From Romanomermis culicivorax (taxonomy: Eukaryota; Nematoda; Enoplea; Mermithida; Mermithidae), in assembly GCA_963922205.1 (NCBI GenBank), contig CAWUHX010000308.1, positions 106,226-170,225 on the forward strand: 64,000 nucleotides of DNA, given 5' to 3'. The translations under genes and the position numbers were made by a program. The notes under the pieces were generated by a model. It worked only from the letters and a program-made list of their open reading frames with translations. It ran no database searches and was not told where the DNA came from. Of the stretch, positions 40,101 to 46,295 are shown one piece after another. Position 1 is the first letter of the stretch; each line of letters starts with the position of its first letter.

Positions 40101-43100
40101 TATGACGCGAATCAATTGACGTCAGCAATAGGAAAATTGTGTTTACACTCGTCTTGCTGACGTCATTTATATGTGAGAAATTAACTTTTACACTATTGCT
40201 AATCATGATTATTTTTTTATTAAACCTACACTTTACACTCGCGCAATGTTCGGTAAAAAATTCACTTTACACCCCCGATTGATGACGTCATATTAATTTT
40301 TTTACGTCAGCAACGACTTTACAATTTTCTAATATTTTTTTTCTTTCTCCTAGGAGTCGCAGCAAACTTTTCATGATGTACGGCGTTTTGGCCGGCAAAG
40401 AATTGATGCACAAAACGTTCAAAAATTTGGACCAAAGGATAGCGTTGGAGTGCGACGGCAAATTGATCAATCTACCTCAATTGCAAGGCATCGTCGTTTT
40501 GAATATTCCCAGGTGTGTGTAAAGTAGGCGAAAAAATTCCGATTCCGATTCTCGTGAGTGTAAACCAATCGATTCCGATTCTCTTACTACCTGTCAGTGT
40601 AAAGAAACCCATTCCGATTTTCGTCAAGTTTTAAGTGTAAAGCAGCCCATTCCGATTCCAATTCATGCGACTGTAAACCAATCGATTCGGATTCTTTTTT
40701 TTCGCAACGTAAACTAATCGATTCCGATTCTTTCTATGTTGTAATTGTAAAGCAGATGATTCGGAGTGTAAAGAAACCGATTCCGATTCTTGCGAGTGTA
40801 AAGCAATCCATTCCGATTGTCATCTTTTCCTCAGTGTAAAGAGACCGATTCCGACTCTTTCCTTGTTCTAAGTGTAAAGCTGTTGATTCGGAGTGTAAAC
40901 AAATCGATTTCGATTCTTTCTATGTTGTAAGTCTAAAGCAGATGATTCGGAGTGTAAAGAAACCGATTCCGATTCTTGCGAGTGTAAGGCAAACGATTCC
41001 GATTGTCATCTTTTTCGCAGTGTAAACAAACCGATTCCGATTCTTGTGAGTGTGAAGCAGTCGATTCCGATTCTTTCTCCTCATCGTGAACTAATCGATT
41101 CCGATTCTTTCTATGTTGTAAATGTAAAGTTGATGATCCGAAGTGTAAAGAACCCGATTCCGATTCTTGCGAGTGTAAAGCAATTTGGTTCCGATTGTCA
41201 TCTTTTCCTCAGTGTGAAGAGACCGATTCCGACTCTTTTCTTGTTCTAAGTGTAAAGCTGTTGATTCGGAGTGTAAACAAACCGATTCCGATTCTTCTAT
41301 AGTTCTGGTTGTAAAGAAATCGATTTCGATCCATTTTTTGTTCCAAGTGTAATCTACCTCAATTGCAAGGCATCGTCGTTTTGAATATTCCCAGGTGCGT
41401 CTGTTTGTGTAAAGTAGGCGAAAAAATTCCGATTCCGATTCTTGCGAGTGTAAACCAATCGATTCCGATTGTCATCTTTTTCGCATTGTAAACAAACCGA
41501 TTCCGATTCTTGCGAGTGTAAAGCAATCGATTCCGATTGTCATCTTTTTCGCAGTGTAAACAAACCGATTTTGTTCTTCCCAATGTAAAGAAATCTATTC
41601 AAATTCTTTCCATGTTGCAAGTGTAAAGCAGTTGATTCGAACTGTAAAAAGTACCGATTCCGATTCTTGTACGTGTAAAGCAATCGATTCCGATTTTTGC
41701 ATCTTCCCAGTGTAAAGGAATCGATTCCTATTCTTTCCGTGATGTAAGTGTAAAGCAATCGATTCCGATTCTTCTATACTTCCGATTGTAAAGAAATAGA
41801 TTCCAATTCTTTGTAGTGTAAAAGAACCGATTCCGATTCTTTTGTAGTTTCCCAGTGTAAAGATGTCGATTCCGATTCTTCTATTTTTCCAAGTGTTAGC
41901 AAACTGAATCCGATTCTTTCGAGTGTAAAACGAATCGATTCCGATTCTTTTCGTGTCGTAAGTGTAAAGTGTAAATGAATCGATTCCGATTCTCTCATTT
42001 TGCCAGTGTAAAGAAATCGATTCCGATTCTCCAATGGTTCCAACTGAAACGGAATCGATTCCCTTTCTCCTATCGTTGCAAGTGTAAACAAACCGATTCC
42101 GATTCTTCTATAGCTCCGAGTGTAAAGAAGTCGATTCCGATTCTTTTCGTGTTGTAAGTGTAAAGTGTAAATGAATCGATTCCGATTCTCTCATTTTGCC
42201 AGTGTAAAGAAATCGATTCCGATTCTCCAATGGTTCCAACTGAAACGGAATCGATTCCCTTTCTCCTATCGTTGCAAGTGTAAACAAACCGATTCCGATT
42301 CTTCTATAGCTCCGAGTGTAAAGAAGTCGATTCCGATTCTTTTCGTGTTGTAAGTGTAAAGTGTAAATGAATCGATTCCGATTCTCTCATTTTGCCCGTG
42401 TAAAGAAATCGATTCCGATTCTCCAATAGTTCCAACTGTAACGGAATCGATTCCCATTCTCCTATTGTTGCAAGTATAAACAAACCGATTCCGATTCTTC
42501 TATAGCTCCGAGTGTAAACAATTCGATTCCGATTCTTTTCGTGTTGTAAGTGTAAAGTGTAAATGAATCGATTCCGATTCTCTCATTTTGCCAGTGTAAA
42601 GAAATCGATTCCGATTCTCCAATGGTTCCAACTGAAACGGAATCGATTCCCTTTCTCCTATCGTTGCAAGTGTAAACAAACCGATTCCGATTCTTCTATA
42701 GCTCCGAGTGTAAAGAAGTCGATTCCGATTCTTTTCGTGTTGTAAGTGTAAAGTGTAAATGAATCGATTCCGATTCTCTCATTTTGCCCGTGTAAAGAAA
42801 TCGATTCCGATTCTCCAATAGTTCCAACTGTAACGGAATCGATTCCCATTCTCCTATTGTTGCAAGTATAAACAAACCGATTCCGATTCTTCTATAGCTC
42901 CGAGTGTAAACAATTCGATTCCGATTCTTTCCGTGTTGTAAGTGTAAAGTGTAAATGAATCGATTCCGATTCTCTCATTTTGCCAGTGTAAAGTAGTCGA
43001 TTCCGATTCTTTTTAGTTCCGAGTGTAAAGTAATCGATTCCGATTCCCATATCCATCATTGAAGTGTAAAATAGTCGATTTTGATTCTTCTGTTCTTCCA

Positions 43101-46100
43101 AGTGTAATGTAAACAAGTCGATTTCGATTCTTTTCTAGCTCCGAGTGTAAAGGAATCGATTCCGATTCCCCTATGCATCATTGAAGTGTAAAGTGTTCGA
43201 TTTCGATTCCGATTCCGATTCCAAATTTTACAATATTTTTTCTTTCTTTCGTATAGTTATCAAGGCGGCGCTAATTTTTGGGGCGGTGGTAATAACGGCG
43301 GCCGCCAGGACGAAACGTCGTCGTCGTCGCAGGGACATTTTAGCGCTCGGGACGCAGCGGTTGGCAGCCGGCCAACGACGACGTCCTATTCCCTATTCCA
43401 ATCGCAAGCCGTCGACGACGGCCTTCTGGAAGTGGTTGCGGTTTTCGGCGTTTTACACTGCGCCACGTCGCGTTTAATCAAATTACACAATCATCGAATA
43501 GCTCAGGTGTTTACACTTTTTTTTTAAGAAAAAAATTCTCAATTTTACACTTTTTTATTTTTATAATTTTGTTTACACTTTTTATATTAATTTTCACATT
43601 TTTTGTTTTTTTTGTTTTTCGGAATTTTTAAACATATTTTTTTACACTTTTTCTGTCTGCAATTTTTTGTTTCTTTATTACACTTTCCTTTTTTTTAATT
43701 TTTATGCTTTTTTTACACTTTTTTTGTTTTTCAATTTTTACTTTTTTGCACTTTTTATTTTTATACTTTCTTGTTTCTTACACTTTTTTGTTTTTATGCT
43801 TGTTATGCTTTTTATTTTCACTTTTTATTTTTTATTTTTTTTTCTTTATTTTTATTGCATTTCACTTTTTTTATTTTTTACACTTTCTTAGAATTTTTAC
43901 ACTTTTTTTCCATTTTTTCTATTCTCTTTCTTTTTTTCCGTTTTTCTTTCTTCACTTTTTTAGTATTCTTACTTTTTTTTAATTTTTTTCCCACACTTTT
44001 TTATTTTTCAACATTTTGTTTTTTTTAACACTTTTTTATTGTTTCTCACTGTTTATATTTTTTATTTTTTACATTTTCTATTCTTTTTTCAGTTTTTTCA
44101 TTTTTTCCTAATTTTGTATTTACTTTTATGTGTTTACATTTTTTATTTCGACATTTTTTTAAATTGTTTTTGCTCTTTTTGTTTCCTCATTATTTTCACT
44201 TTTTTTTATTTTTTATACTTTTTTCTGTCTTTTATTGCGTTTTTTACACTTTTTTTCACTTTTTATTTTCTCACCCTTTTTTTCTATTTTTACCCTTTTT
44301 CATATTTTTTCTCGTTTTTTTGTTTTTTTTCCTTTTTTTTAAAACCGATGTTTTACTACTTTTATCGTTTTTCGATTCTTATATTATTATTTTTTAATAT
44401 TTTTGTTTATCTACAATTTTTTCTTTTTTTATTTTCTTGCTGTTTGTGTTCTTTTTTATCTTTTTTTGCTTTTTTTTCTGTCTTTTTGCGATTTGTGTTG
44501 TTTTTTTCTCTTTTTTTGTTTTTTTGGAATCGATTTTATTTTTATACTTTTTTTTTATTTTATATATTAATTTTTGTTTATTTACTGTTTTTTTTTATTT
44601 TTGTGTAGTTCGATTTTTTTTGTTTTTATGTTTTTTATGTTTTCTTTTTTCTGTATTTGCTTTTTATTGTGATTCGTTTCTTTTTTCATCTTCGTTTGTT
44701 GTTTTTTCTTTTAAATTTTCATTCTTTTTCTACGCTTGTTTTCTTTTGTATGTTTATTTCCTTATTTTTTTATGTTTTTTTATTTTTTGTTTGTTTTTTT
44801 ATTATTTTCTGTTGTTTTTTAGCTTTTTCTCTGTTTTCTTTTATTTTATTTTTTCATGTTCTTTTGTTTAAATATGTATTTTTTTTGTTTTTCTTGTTTT
44901 TTATTATTTTTTGTTTTTCCTTTATTTTCAGTTTTTTTGGTTTTTTTTCTTCGTTTTTTGTTATTTTATTTTCCCGTGTTTTATTTGTATTCTTTTTTAA
45001 TATTTAAATCAGTTTGTTCTCATATTTCTTTTCTTTTTGTGTTGTTTCATTTGTTCATGTTCTATTTTGTATTGTTTTTTGTTTTTCCTGTTTTTAGTTT
45101 TTTGTCCATTTGTTGTTTTCTTCATGTTTTATGTTGTTGTTTTTTTTGTTTTATATATGTTGTTTTTAATTTTTCTAGTTTTTATTTGTTTTTTATTGTT
45201 TTATTCTTTATTTTTTCATCATTTTTTTCTGTTTAAATCTATATAGTTTTTTGTTTCTTCTTGGTTTTGTTTTTTTCTCTAGTTTTTTTTTGTATCCATT
45301 TTTGTTTAATTTTTTTTGTATTTCGATTTTTTTTCTTTTTCTTCATGTTTTATTTTGTATTGTTTTTTTTCAAATTTCTTTTTTGTTTTTTTCCTGTTTT
45401 TATGGATTTGTATTTTTTTTGTTTGTTTTTGGTTGTATTATTTTTTGATGTTTTATTTTTTATTCTTATTTGTTTTAATATATATATTATGTTTATGTTT
45501 TTCCTGTTTTGATTTTTTGATATTTTAGTTTTCTTTCCTTTTTTTATTTTTCCATGTTTTATTATGTCTTCATCTTTTTTTTTTGTTTAAATCTATGTTC
45601 GTTTTTGTTTTTCTTGTTTATTTTCTTTTTTTTCTAGTTTTTTCATTTTCTGTTGTTTTTTTCAATCTTTTATTTTGTCTTCTTTTTTTGTTATAATTTA
45701 CGTTGTTTTTCGTTTTTTTCTTTTTTTTTGTTTGTTTTTAGTTTTTTCGTTATTTTTTGTTGTTTTATTTTTTCATGTTTAGTTTTTTCTTATTTCATTT
45801 TGTTTTTTTCTGATTCTATATTTTTGTTTTGTTTCATGTTTCTAATTTTTTCTGTTTTTTATGTTTTTTTTTTGTTTTTTGCTCTTTTTAGTTTTCTATG
45901 TTATGTTTTATTTTTTTTTGTTGAAATCTATATTGTTTTTCCTATTTTTTTTTTGTTTTTTAATTTTTTTCTTCATTTTTTCATTATTTCTTTTTCATCC
46001 TGTTTTTAGCCCTTTTTTCGTCTTTTTTTAGTTTTTTCTTTTTTTTCTTGTTTTATCGTTTTCATCTTTTCTTTTTTTTCACGTTTTACTTTGTGTTGTT

Positions 46101-46295
46101 TTTCTATATTATTTTACTTTTTTTTGTTTTTTACAAAATATTATCATTTTTTAGTGCCAAAAAGTGAAAATTACCATCGCGGGTTCGGAACCATTGCCCG
46201 TCCAAGTGGACGGCGAGGCGTGGCTACAATCGGCCGGTTTTATTCAAATTGTGCACAAGAATAGGGCCAAAGTTTTGGTGTCGGATAAATGCTGA
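944..46295 (+). CDS. Diacylglycerol kinase, type II (delta/eta-like), 17 exons, 5' partial
   Basis: Enzyme that phosphorylates diacylglycerol to phosphatidic acid, ending diacylglycerol signalling. I spliced 17 exons by GT-AG sites and phase: 944-1100, 3099-3226, 3282-3410, 6254-6576, 9227-9475, 11820-11981, 13128-13251, 15708-15899, 18763-18875, 20556-20721, 21853-21970, 32620-32691, 33437-33578, 37811-37921, 40354-40512, 43257-43506, 46155-46295. They total 2736 nt, exactly 912 codons with the stop. Order of domains in these 911 residues: C1 (about 29-75), second C1 (about 100-155), catalytic domain first half with [12 protein letters not shown] and [14 protein letters not shown] (about 190-380), a Ser/Arg-rich linker (about 425-690), then the accessory half with [16 protein letters not shown] and [14 protein letters not shown] (about 700-905). 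The split catalytic domain and linker are typical of the delta/eta/kappa class, whose PH domain should lie upstream of the window. The C-terminal coiled-coil and SAM regions known in delta are absent. C. elegans dgk-4 is, from memory, the likely class counterpart. Confidence 0.93.
1101..3098 (+). repeat. Intron 1: roughly 150-bp minisatellite with GTGTAAAG hairpins and splice-junction-like units
   Basis: Almost the whole intron is a tandem array. Each unit has GTGTAAAGTTACAGTATACC, then an AT stretch, CTTTACAC, a T-run, and GTTTGTAAATTACGTTGCC. GTGTAAAG and CTTTACAC are inverted copies about 25-30 nt apart, so each unit can form a short hairpin. Long units of about 150 bp recur between about 1500 and 2340. 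The AG-preceded segment beginning TTTGTAAATTACG closely matches the first bases of exon 2 at 3099, and the TGGTGTAAAGTTACAGTA segment resembles the exon 3 end at 3396-3413. Confidence 0.85.
3099..3226 (+). CDS. DGK exon 2: end of first C1 domain
   Basis: Residues 52-95. Joined to exon 1 it reads [13 protein letters not shown], then FPCKWTT, supplying C-x2-C-x4-H-x2-C and the final Cys of the first C1 finger, followed by an acidic spacer. The CKWTT tail is characteristic of delta/eta kinases. The acceptor is CTTTTTAG at 3091-3098 and the donor is GTAAAC at 3227. The first 30 bases are nearly identical to units of the preceding intron array, so the boundary was chosen by phase and by the C1 zinc ligands. 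Confidence 0.85.
3282..3410 (+). CDS. DGK exon 3: second C1 domain, first part
   Basis: Residues 96-138, 43 codons in phase 0. It contains [17 protein letters not shown] and [15 protein letters not shown], the first ligands of the second C1 finger, closely like the delta/eta HQW...LRLQD pattern. It follows a 55-bp intron (3227-3281), the only short intron seen in this gene. The donor GTAAGC at 3411 directly follows TGTAAAGTAACG, the sequence that then recurs many times in intron 3. Confidence 0.9.
3411..6253 (+). repeat. Intron 3: roughly 26-bp tandem array built on TGTAAAGTTACAGTAAG
   Basis: About 2.8 kb of short units such as TGTAAAGTTACAGTAAGAAG followed by CTTTTAG or CTTTCAG. Each unit therefore looks like an AG acceptor, 12 bases that would encode C-K-V-T, and a GTAAG donor. 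This is the same sequence as the true exon 3 end and its donor (3399-3415). A longer duplication of about 160 bp recurs at about 5563, 5723 and 5882. No exon is visible before the acceptor CTTTCTACAG at 6244-6253. Confidence 0.85.
6254..6576 (+). CDS. DGK exon 4: end of second C1 and start of catalytic domain
   Basis: Residues 139-246. It starts with [14 protein letters not shown], giving the last ligands of the second C1 finger. After a nematode-specific Ala/Thr-rich insert it enters the catalytic domain with [15 protein letters not shown] and [14 protein letters not shown]. The donor is GTGAGT at 6577, two bases into a codon. Base composition is GC-rich (runs of GCCGCC) against extremely AT-rich introns. 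Confidence 0.93.
6577..9226 (+). repeat. Intron 4: AT-rich TTTGTAAATTTTTGAAAATTTG array
   Basis: Only A/T-dominated tandem sequence is seen, with units such as GAAAATTTGTACCAAAAAAT. A block of about 450 bp is repeated (copies beginning near 6882 and 7333), and a block of about 140 bp is repeated three times between about 7740 and 8160. After 8380 the repeat drifts to CAAATTTGTAAAAAA variants. The poly-Lys/Phe reading frames in it are by-products of composition. Confidence 0.85.
9227..9475 (+). CDS. DGK exon 5: ATP-binding core of catalytic domain
   Basis: Residues 246-329. It contains [16 protein letters not shown], the glycine-rich GGDG nucleotide-binding motif of the family, and [18 protein letters not shown], the most conserved segment of eukaryotic diacylglycerol kinases. 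The end reads SRTKLLDR, with the last codon split. The acceptor is TTTTTTTACAG before 9227. The frame opens at T-TTA-AAA, giving [11 protein letters not shown] on joining to exon 4. Confidence 0.96.
9476..11819 (+). repeat. Intron 5: degenerate AT-rich repeat
   Basis: A diverged array with a period near 110 bp. It alternates TTTGAATTTTGGATTCTAGA, AAGAATTTAAATTTTGAAG and AAATTTGAAATTTTAGAATT. The first 250 bases are TTTAATTTCAATTTAA simple repeat. No exon is visible. Confidence 0.75.
11820..11981 (+). CDS. DGK exon 6: catalytic domain, third segment
   Basis: Residues 329-383. It reads [10 protein letters not shown], then [20 protein letters not shown] and VISS. This matches the delta/eta pattern in which a W-S-x-x-A-Y-E segment is followed by a serine-containing spacer and SVAAHLSKIL-like sequence. 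The acceptor is AAATTCAG and the donor is GTAAGA at 11982. Confidence 0.92.
11982..13127 (+). repeat. Intron 6: AT-rich tandem repeat with TCATGAAATTCTAGAATTTT units
   Basis: Units of roughly 85 bp contain GTCATGAAATTCTAGAATTT, AAAACGAAAATTCATGATTT and TTCGAATAGAATTTTGA. They become irregular after 12740. No coding sequence is seen. Confidence 0.75.
13128..13251 (+). CDS. DGK exon 7: linker start
   Basis: Residues 383-424. It opens with [15 protein letters not shown], matching the LCETVKDF-type segment that ends the first catalytic half in delta/eta kinases, then a variable Ser/Thr stretch ending NISEQ. The donor GTTAGA at 13252 is weak but is the only one that keeps phase with exon 8. Confidence 0.88.
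13252..15707 (+). repeat. Intron 7: roughly 135-bp AT-rich array plus displaced exon 8 acceptor
   Basis: From about 13320 to 14640 a unit of roughly 135 bp alternates GAAATTCTGCTCAAAATTTG and GAAATTCTACTGAAAATTTG with TCTGCAATTTTTCTTGG between. From 14650 on, TTTTTGGTCGAAATTT simple sequence dominates. At 15356-15391 there is a 36-bp copy of the exon 8 acceptor and exon start. Confidence 0.8.
15708..15899 (+). CDS. DGK exon 8: linker, coiled-coil-like
   Basis: Residues 425-488, 64 codons in phase 0. [19 protein letters not shown] matches the conserved helical stretch of the delta/eta linker (LKEKLDSLLKTL-like). It is followed by a charged, Ser-rich tail ending KKAPRK. The donor is GTGACG at 15900. 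The acceptor TTTTTTAG and the first 16 bases are duplicated 331 bp upstream. Confidence 0.9.
15900..18762 (+). repeat. Intron 8: roughly 570-bp segmental tandem array with displaced donor copy
   Basis: A block beginning near TTTCAGTAGAAATTTCAATT and running through TGCCTGATATTTTTCTTAAT recurs at about 16578, 17343 and 17916, with a more diverged copy near 16010. The spacing is about 570 bp, except where an extra 190 bp segment is interposed at about 17150-17340. That segment includes a copy of the exon 8 donor at 17231-17246. The rest is TTTTTGGTCGAAATTTAATT simple repeat. Confidence 0.85.
18763..18875 (+). CDS. DGK exon 9: conserved linker helix
   Basis: Residues 489-526. [20 protein letters not shown] and [10 protein letters not shown] strongly match the second conserved helix of the delta/eta linker (REQLM.RANSLKKAIRQII-like). 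The donor GTAAAG at 18876 is two bases into a codon, completed by exon 10. Confidence 0.94.
18876..20555 (+). repeat. Intron 9: pyrimidine-rich TTTTTGTTTGTTTTTC array
   Basis: Between about 19180 and 20100 the plus strand is a T/C/G array of CTACTTTTTGTTTG type with long open frames rich in Phe, Cys and Leu. These are compositional. Just after it, at about 20255-20320, lies a short A-rich inverted counterpart (AAAAGTAGAAAAAG followed by AAAAACAAACAAAAAA). TTTTAATTTAATTTTAAAAA simple repeat follows. Confidence 0.85.
20556..20721 (+). CDS. DGK exon 10: Ser/Arg/Pro-rich linker
   Basis: Residues 526-581. It encodes [19 protein letters not shown], then a [12 protein letters not shown] stretch and PPPSSSNSS. 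It has low complexity but is GC-rich and in phase with both neighbours, so it is a likely exon. It falls where mammalian delta/eta proteins have a long disordered Ser/Pro/Arg linker. The acceptor is TTTTTCATCAG and the donor is GTAAAT at 20722. Confidence 0.8.
20722..21852 (+). repeat. Intron 10: pyrimidine-rich array
   Basis: Between about 20730 and 21660 this is a continuation of the T/C/G-rich array family of intron 9 (TTTTTTGTTTGTTTTTC, CTACTTTTTG). It is followed by TTTTTTTGTTTTTTTTCGAA and an AT-rich acceptor region. No coding sequence is seen. Confidence 0.85.
21853..21970 (+). CDS. DGK exon 11: Ser/Thr/Asp-rich linker
   Basis: Residues 582-621. The correct frame reads [19 protein letters not shown], then [13 protein letters not shown]. 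Two other frames are also open but do not fit the phases. It is a short GC-rich island between a pyrimidine array and a purine array. The donor is GTATAC at 21971. The function is unknown. It corresponds to the disordered regulatory linker. Confidence 0.75.
21971..32619 (+). repeat. Intron 11: 10.5-kb polypurine satellite, roughly 85-bp unit with higher-order repeats
   Basis: From about 21990 to 32500 the plus strand is almost only A and G with scattered C, built on GAATCATAAGCAGAAAAAAC, AAATAAAAGAAAAAAGCAAA and AAAGGAAGAAAAAAGC. The unit is about 84-85 bp, with a shorter variant of about 77 bp carrying GCAAACGAAC. A rarer variant holds AAACGACGAAGAAAAAC. Blocks repeat exactly at offsets of 331 bp (24250 and 24581), 2001 bp (24912 and 26913; 25167 and 27168) and 1366 bp (28329 and 29695). 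Antisense frames rich in Phe, Leu and Cys are artefacts. Confidence 0.93.
32620..32691 (+). CDS. DGK exon 12: short linker exon
   Basis: Residues 621-645, 72 nt. It reads [20 protein letters not shown] followed by SSLS, starting and ending one base into a codon. The acceptor is TTTAATCAG and the donor is GTAATT at 32692. Flanking sequence is AT-only, so the GC and codon pattern mark it. It lies just before the second catalytic half. Confidence 0.85.
32692..33436 (+). repeat. Intron 12: AT-rich
   Basis: TTTAAATTTTTCAAATTTTT simple sequence with two diverged copies of a roughly 200-bp block (about 32850-33020 and 33060-33230). No gene is visible. Confidence 0.7.
33437..33578 (+). CDS. DGK exon 13: entry to accessory domain
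   Basis: Residues 645-692. It contains [20 protein letters not shown], then [18 protein letters not shown] and [14 protein letters not shown] sequence precedes the accessory catalytic half in delta/eta kinases. The donor GTAAGT at 33579 is two bases into a codon. Confidence 0.9.
33579..37810 (+). repeat. Intron 13: roughly 185-bp AT array, T-rich array, then GTGTAAAC / GACGTCA region
   Basis: About 33700-36420 is a tandem array (about 185 bp in the clearest copies at about 34022, 34209 and 34395) with TTGAAATTTTCGACGTCCGA and CAATGCATTTTAACTTTC. About 36480-37210 is a TTTTTGTTTGTTTTT array with a repeat of about 300 bp (TTCTTTATATATACC-like copies near 36553 and 36843). About 37270-37740 carries AGTGTAAAC and TGACGTCAGCAAGAAA motifs in the opposite orientation to those of intron 14. 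Confidence 0.85.
37811..37921 (+). CDS. DGK exon 14: accessory-domain signature
   Basis: Residues 692-729. It reads [20 protein letters not shown] followed by [11 protein letters not shown], the most recognisable motif of the accessory half (NNYFGIGLDAKISLDF-like). The acceptor is CAATTTCAG and the donor is GTAAGT at 37922. The exon is 111 nt, a multiple of three, and is bracketed by inverted repeats. Confidence 0.97.
37922..40353 (+). repeat. Intron 14: roughly 175-bp array with GTTTACAC and TGACGTCA
   Basis: Units alternate AGTTTACACTTTT, TGCTGACGTCAC, CACTTTACAC and TTGACGTCAGCAATAGGAAA, with a period near 175 bp (marks at about 39399, 39575, 39750, 39922 and 40100). Exact TGACGTCA octamers are very frequent. 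No exon is visible up to the acceptor TTCTTTCTCCTAG. Confidence 0.88.
40354..40512 (+). CDS. DGK exon 15: accessory domain
   Basis: Residues 729-782. It reads [20 protein letters not shown], then [11 protein letters not shown] and [13 protein letters not shown], matching delta/eta sequences closely (LECDG and LQGIAVLNIPSY-like). The donor GTGTGT at 40513 is two bases into a codon. The final 44 bases are duplicated in the following intron. Confidence 0.96.
40513..43256 (+). repeat. Intron 15: ATCGATTCCGATTC / GTGTAAAG array with 196-bp higher-order units
   Basis: The core word GATTCCGATTC, usually as ATCGATTCCGATTC, alternates with AGTGTAAAGAAA at short intervals. From about 41950 to 42950 units of 196 bp are repeated (starts near 41975, 42171, 42367, 42563, 42759). 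A duplicated exon 15 end lies at 41351-41394. The intron ends with a GATTCCGATTCCGATTCC run and the acceptor TTTCGTATAG. Confidence 0.9.
41351..41394 (+). pseudogene. Duplicated 3' end of DGK exon 15 (pseudo-exon)
   Basis: Forty-four bases identical to 40469-40512 (encoding [14 protein letters not shown]), followed by a GTGCGT donor and then GTAAAGTAGGCGAAAAAATT as after the true exon. The copy lies 882 bp downstream, inside intron 15, with no polypyrimidine acceptor immediately before it (the preceding bases are CCAAGTGT). It should not be spliced in, but its donor could compete with the true one. Confidence 0.93.
43257..43506 (+). CDS. DGK exon 16: accessory domain
   Basis: Residues 782-865. 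The join gives [16 protein letters not shown], then a Ser/Gln/Arg-rich insert of roughly 30 residues, then [20 protein letters not shown] and [11 protein letters not shown]. The flanks match delta/eta sequences. The low-complexity insert sits in the variable loop between NFWGG and LEVVAVF. The donor is GTGTTT at 43507. An overlapping plus-frame reading with Arg runs is a shadow. Confidence 0.95.
43507..46154 (+). repeat. Intron 16: T-rich array
   Basis: Nearly pure T-rich sequence. CACTTTTTTATTTTTACAC-like units dominate to about 44300 and then grade into TTTTTTGTTTTTCCTGTTTT. Long Phe-rich frames are compositional. No exon is visible until the acceptor ATCATTTTTTAG. Confidence 0.88.
46155..46295 (+). 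CDS. DGK exon 17: end of accessory domain and stop
   Basis: Residues 866-911 and a TGA stop at 46293-46295. [20 protein letters not shown], then [20 protein letters not shown] match the delta/eta PVQVDGEAW...IVHKNRAQ-like end of the catalytic region. The protein stops seven residues after HKNRAKV, where delta continues for more than 200 residues with helical and SAM regions. A GTGTCG at 46278 could instead be a donor to further exons, but none is recognisable downstream. Confidence 0.93.
   Translation, partial: CQKVKITIAGSEPLPVQVDGEAWLQSAGFIQIVHKNRAKVLVSDKC

Noticed and set aside
43181-43477. 98-residue Arg-rich frame
   Set aside because: Wrong frame over kinase exon 16. The correct frame gives the conserved NFWGG and LEVVAVF motifs.
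43667-46009. Several Phe-rich frames up to 189 residues
   Set aside because: T-rich array of intron 16 between two well-supported kinase exons.
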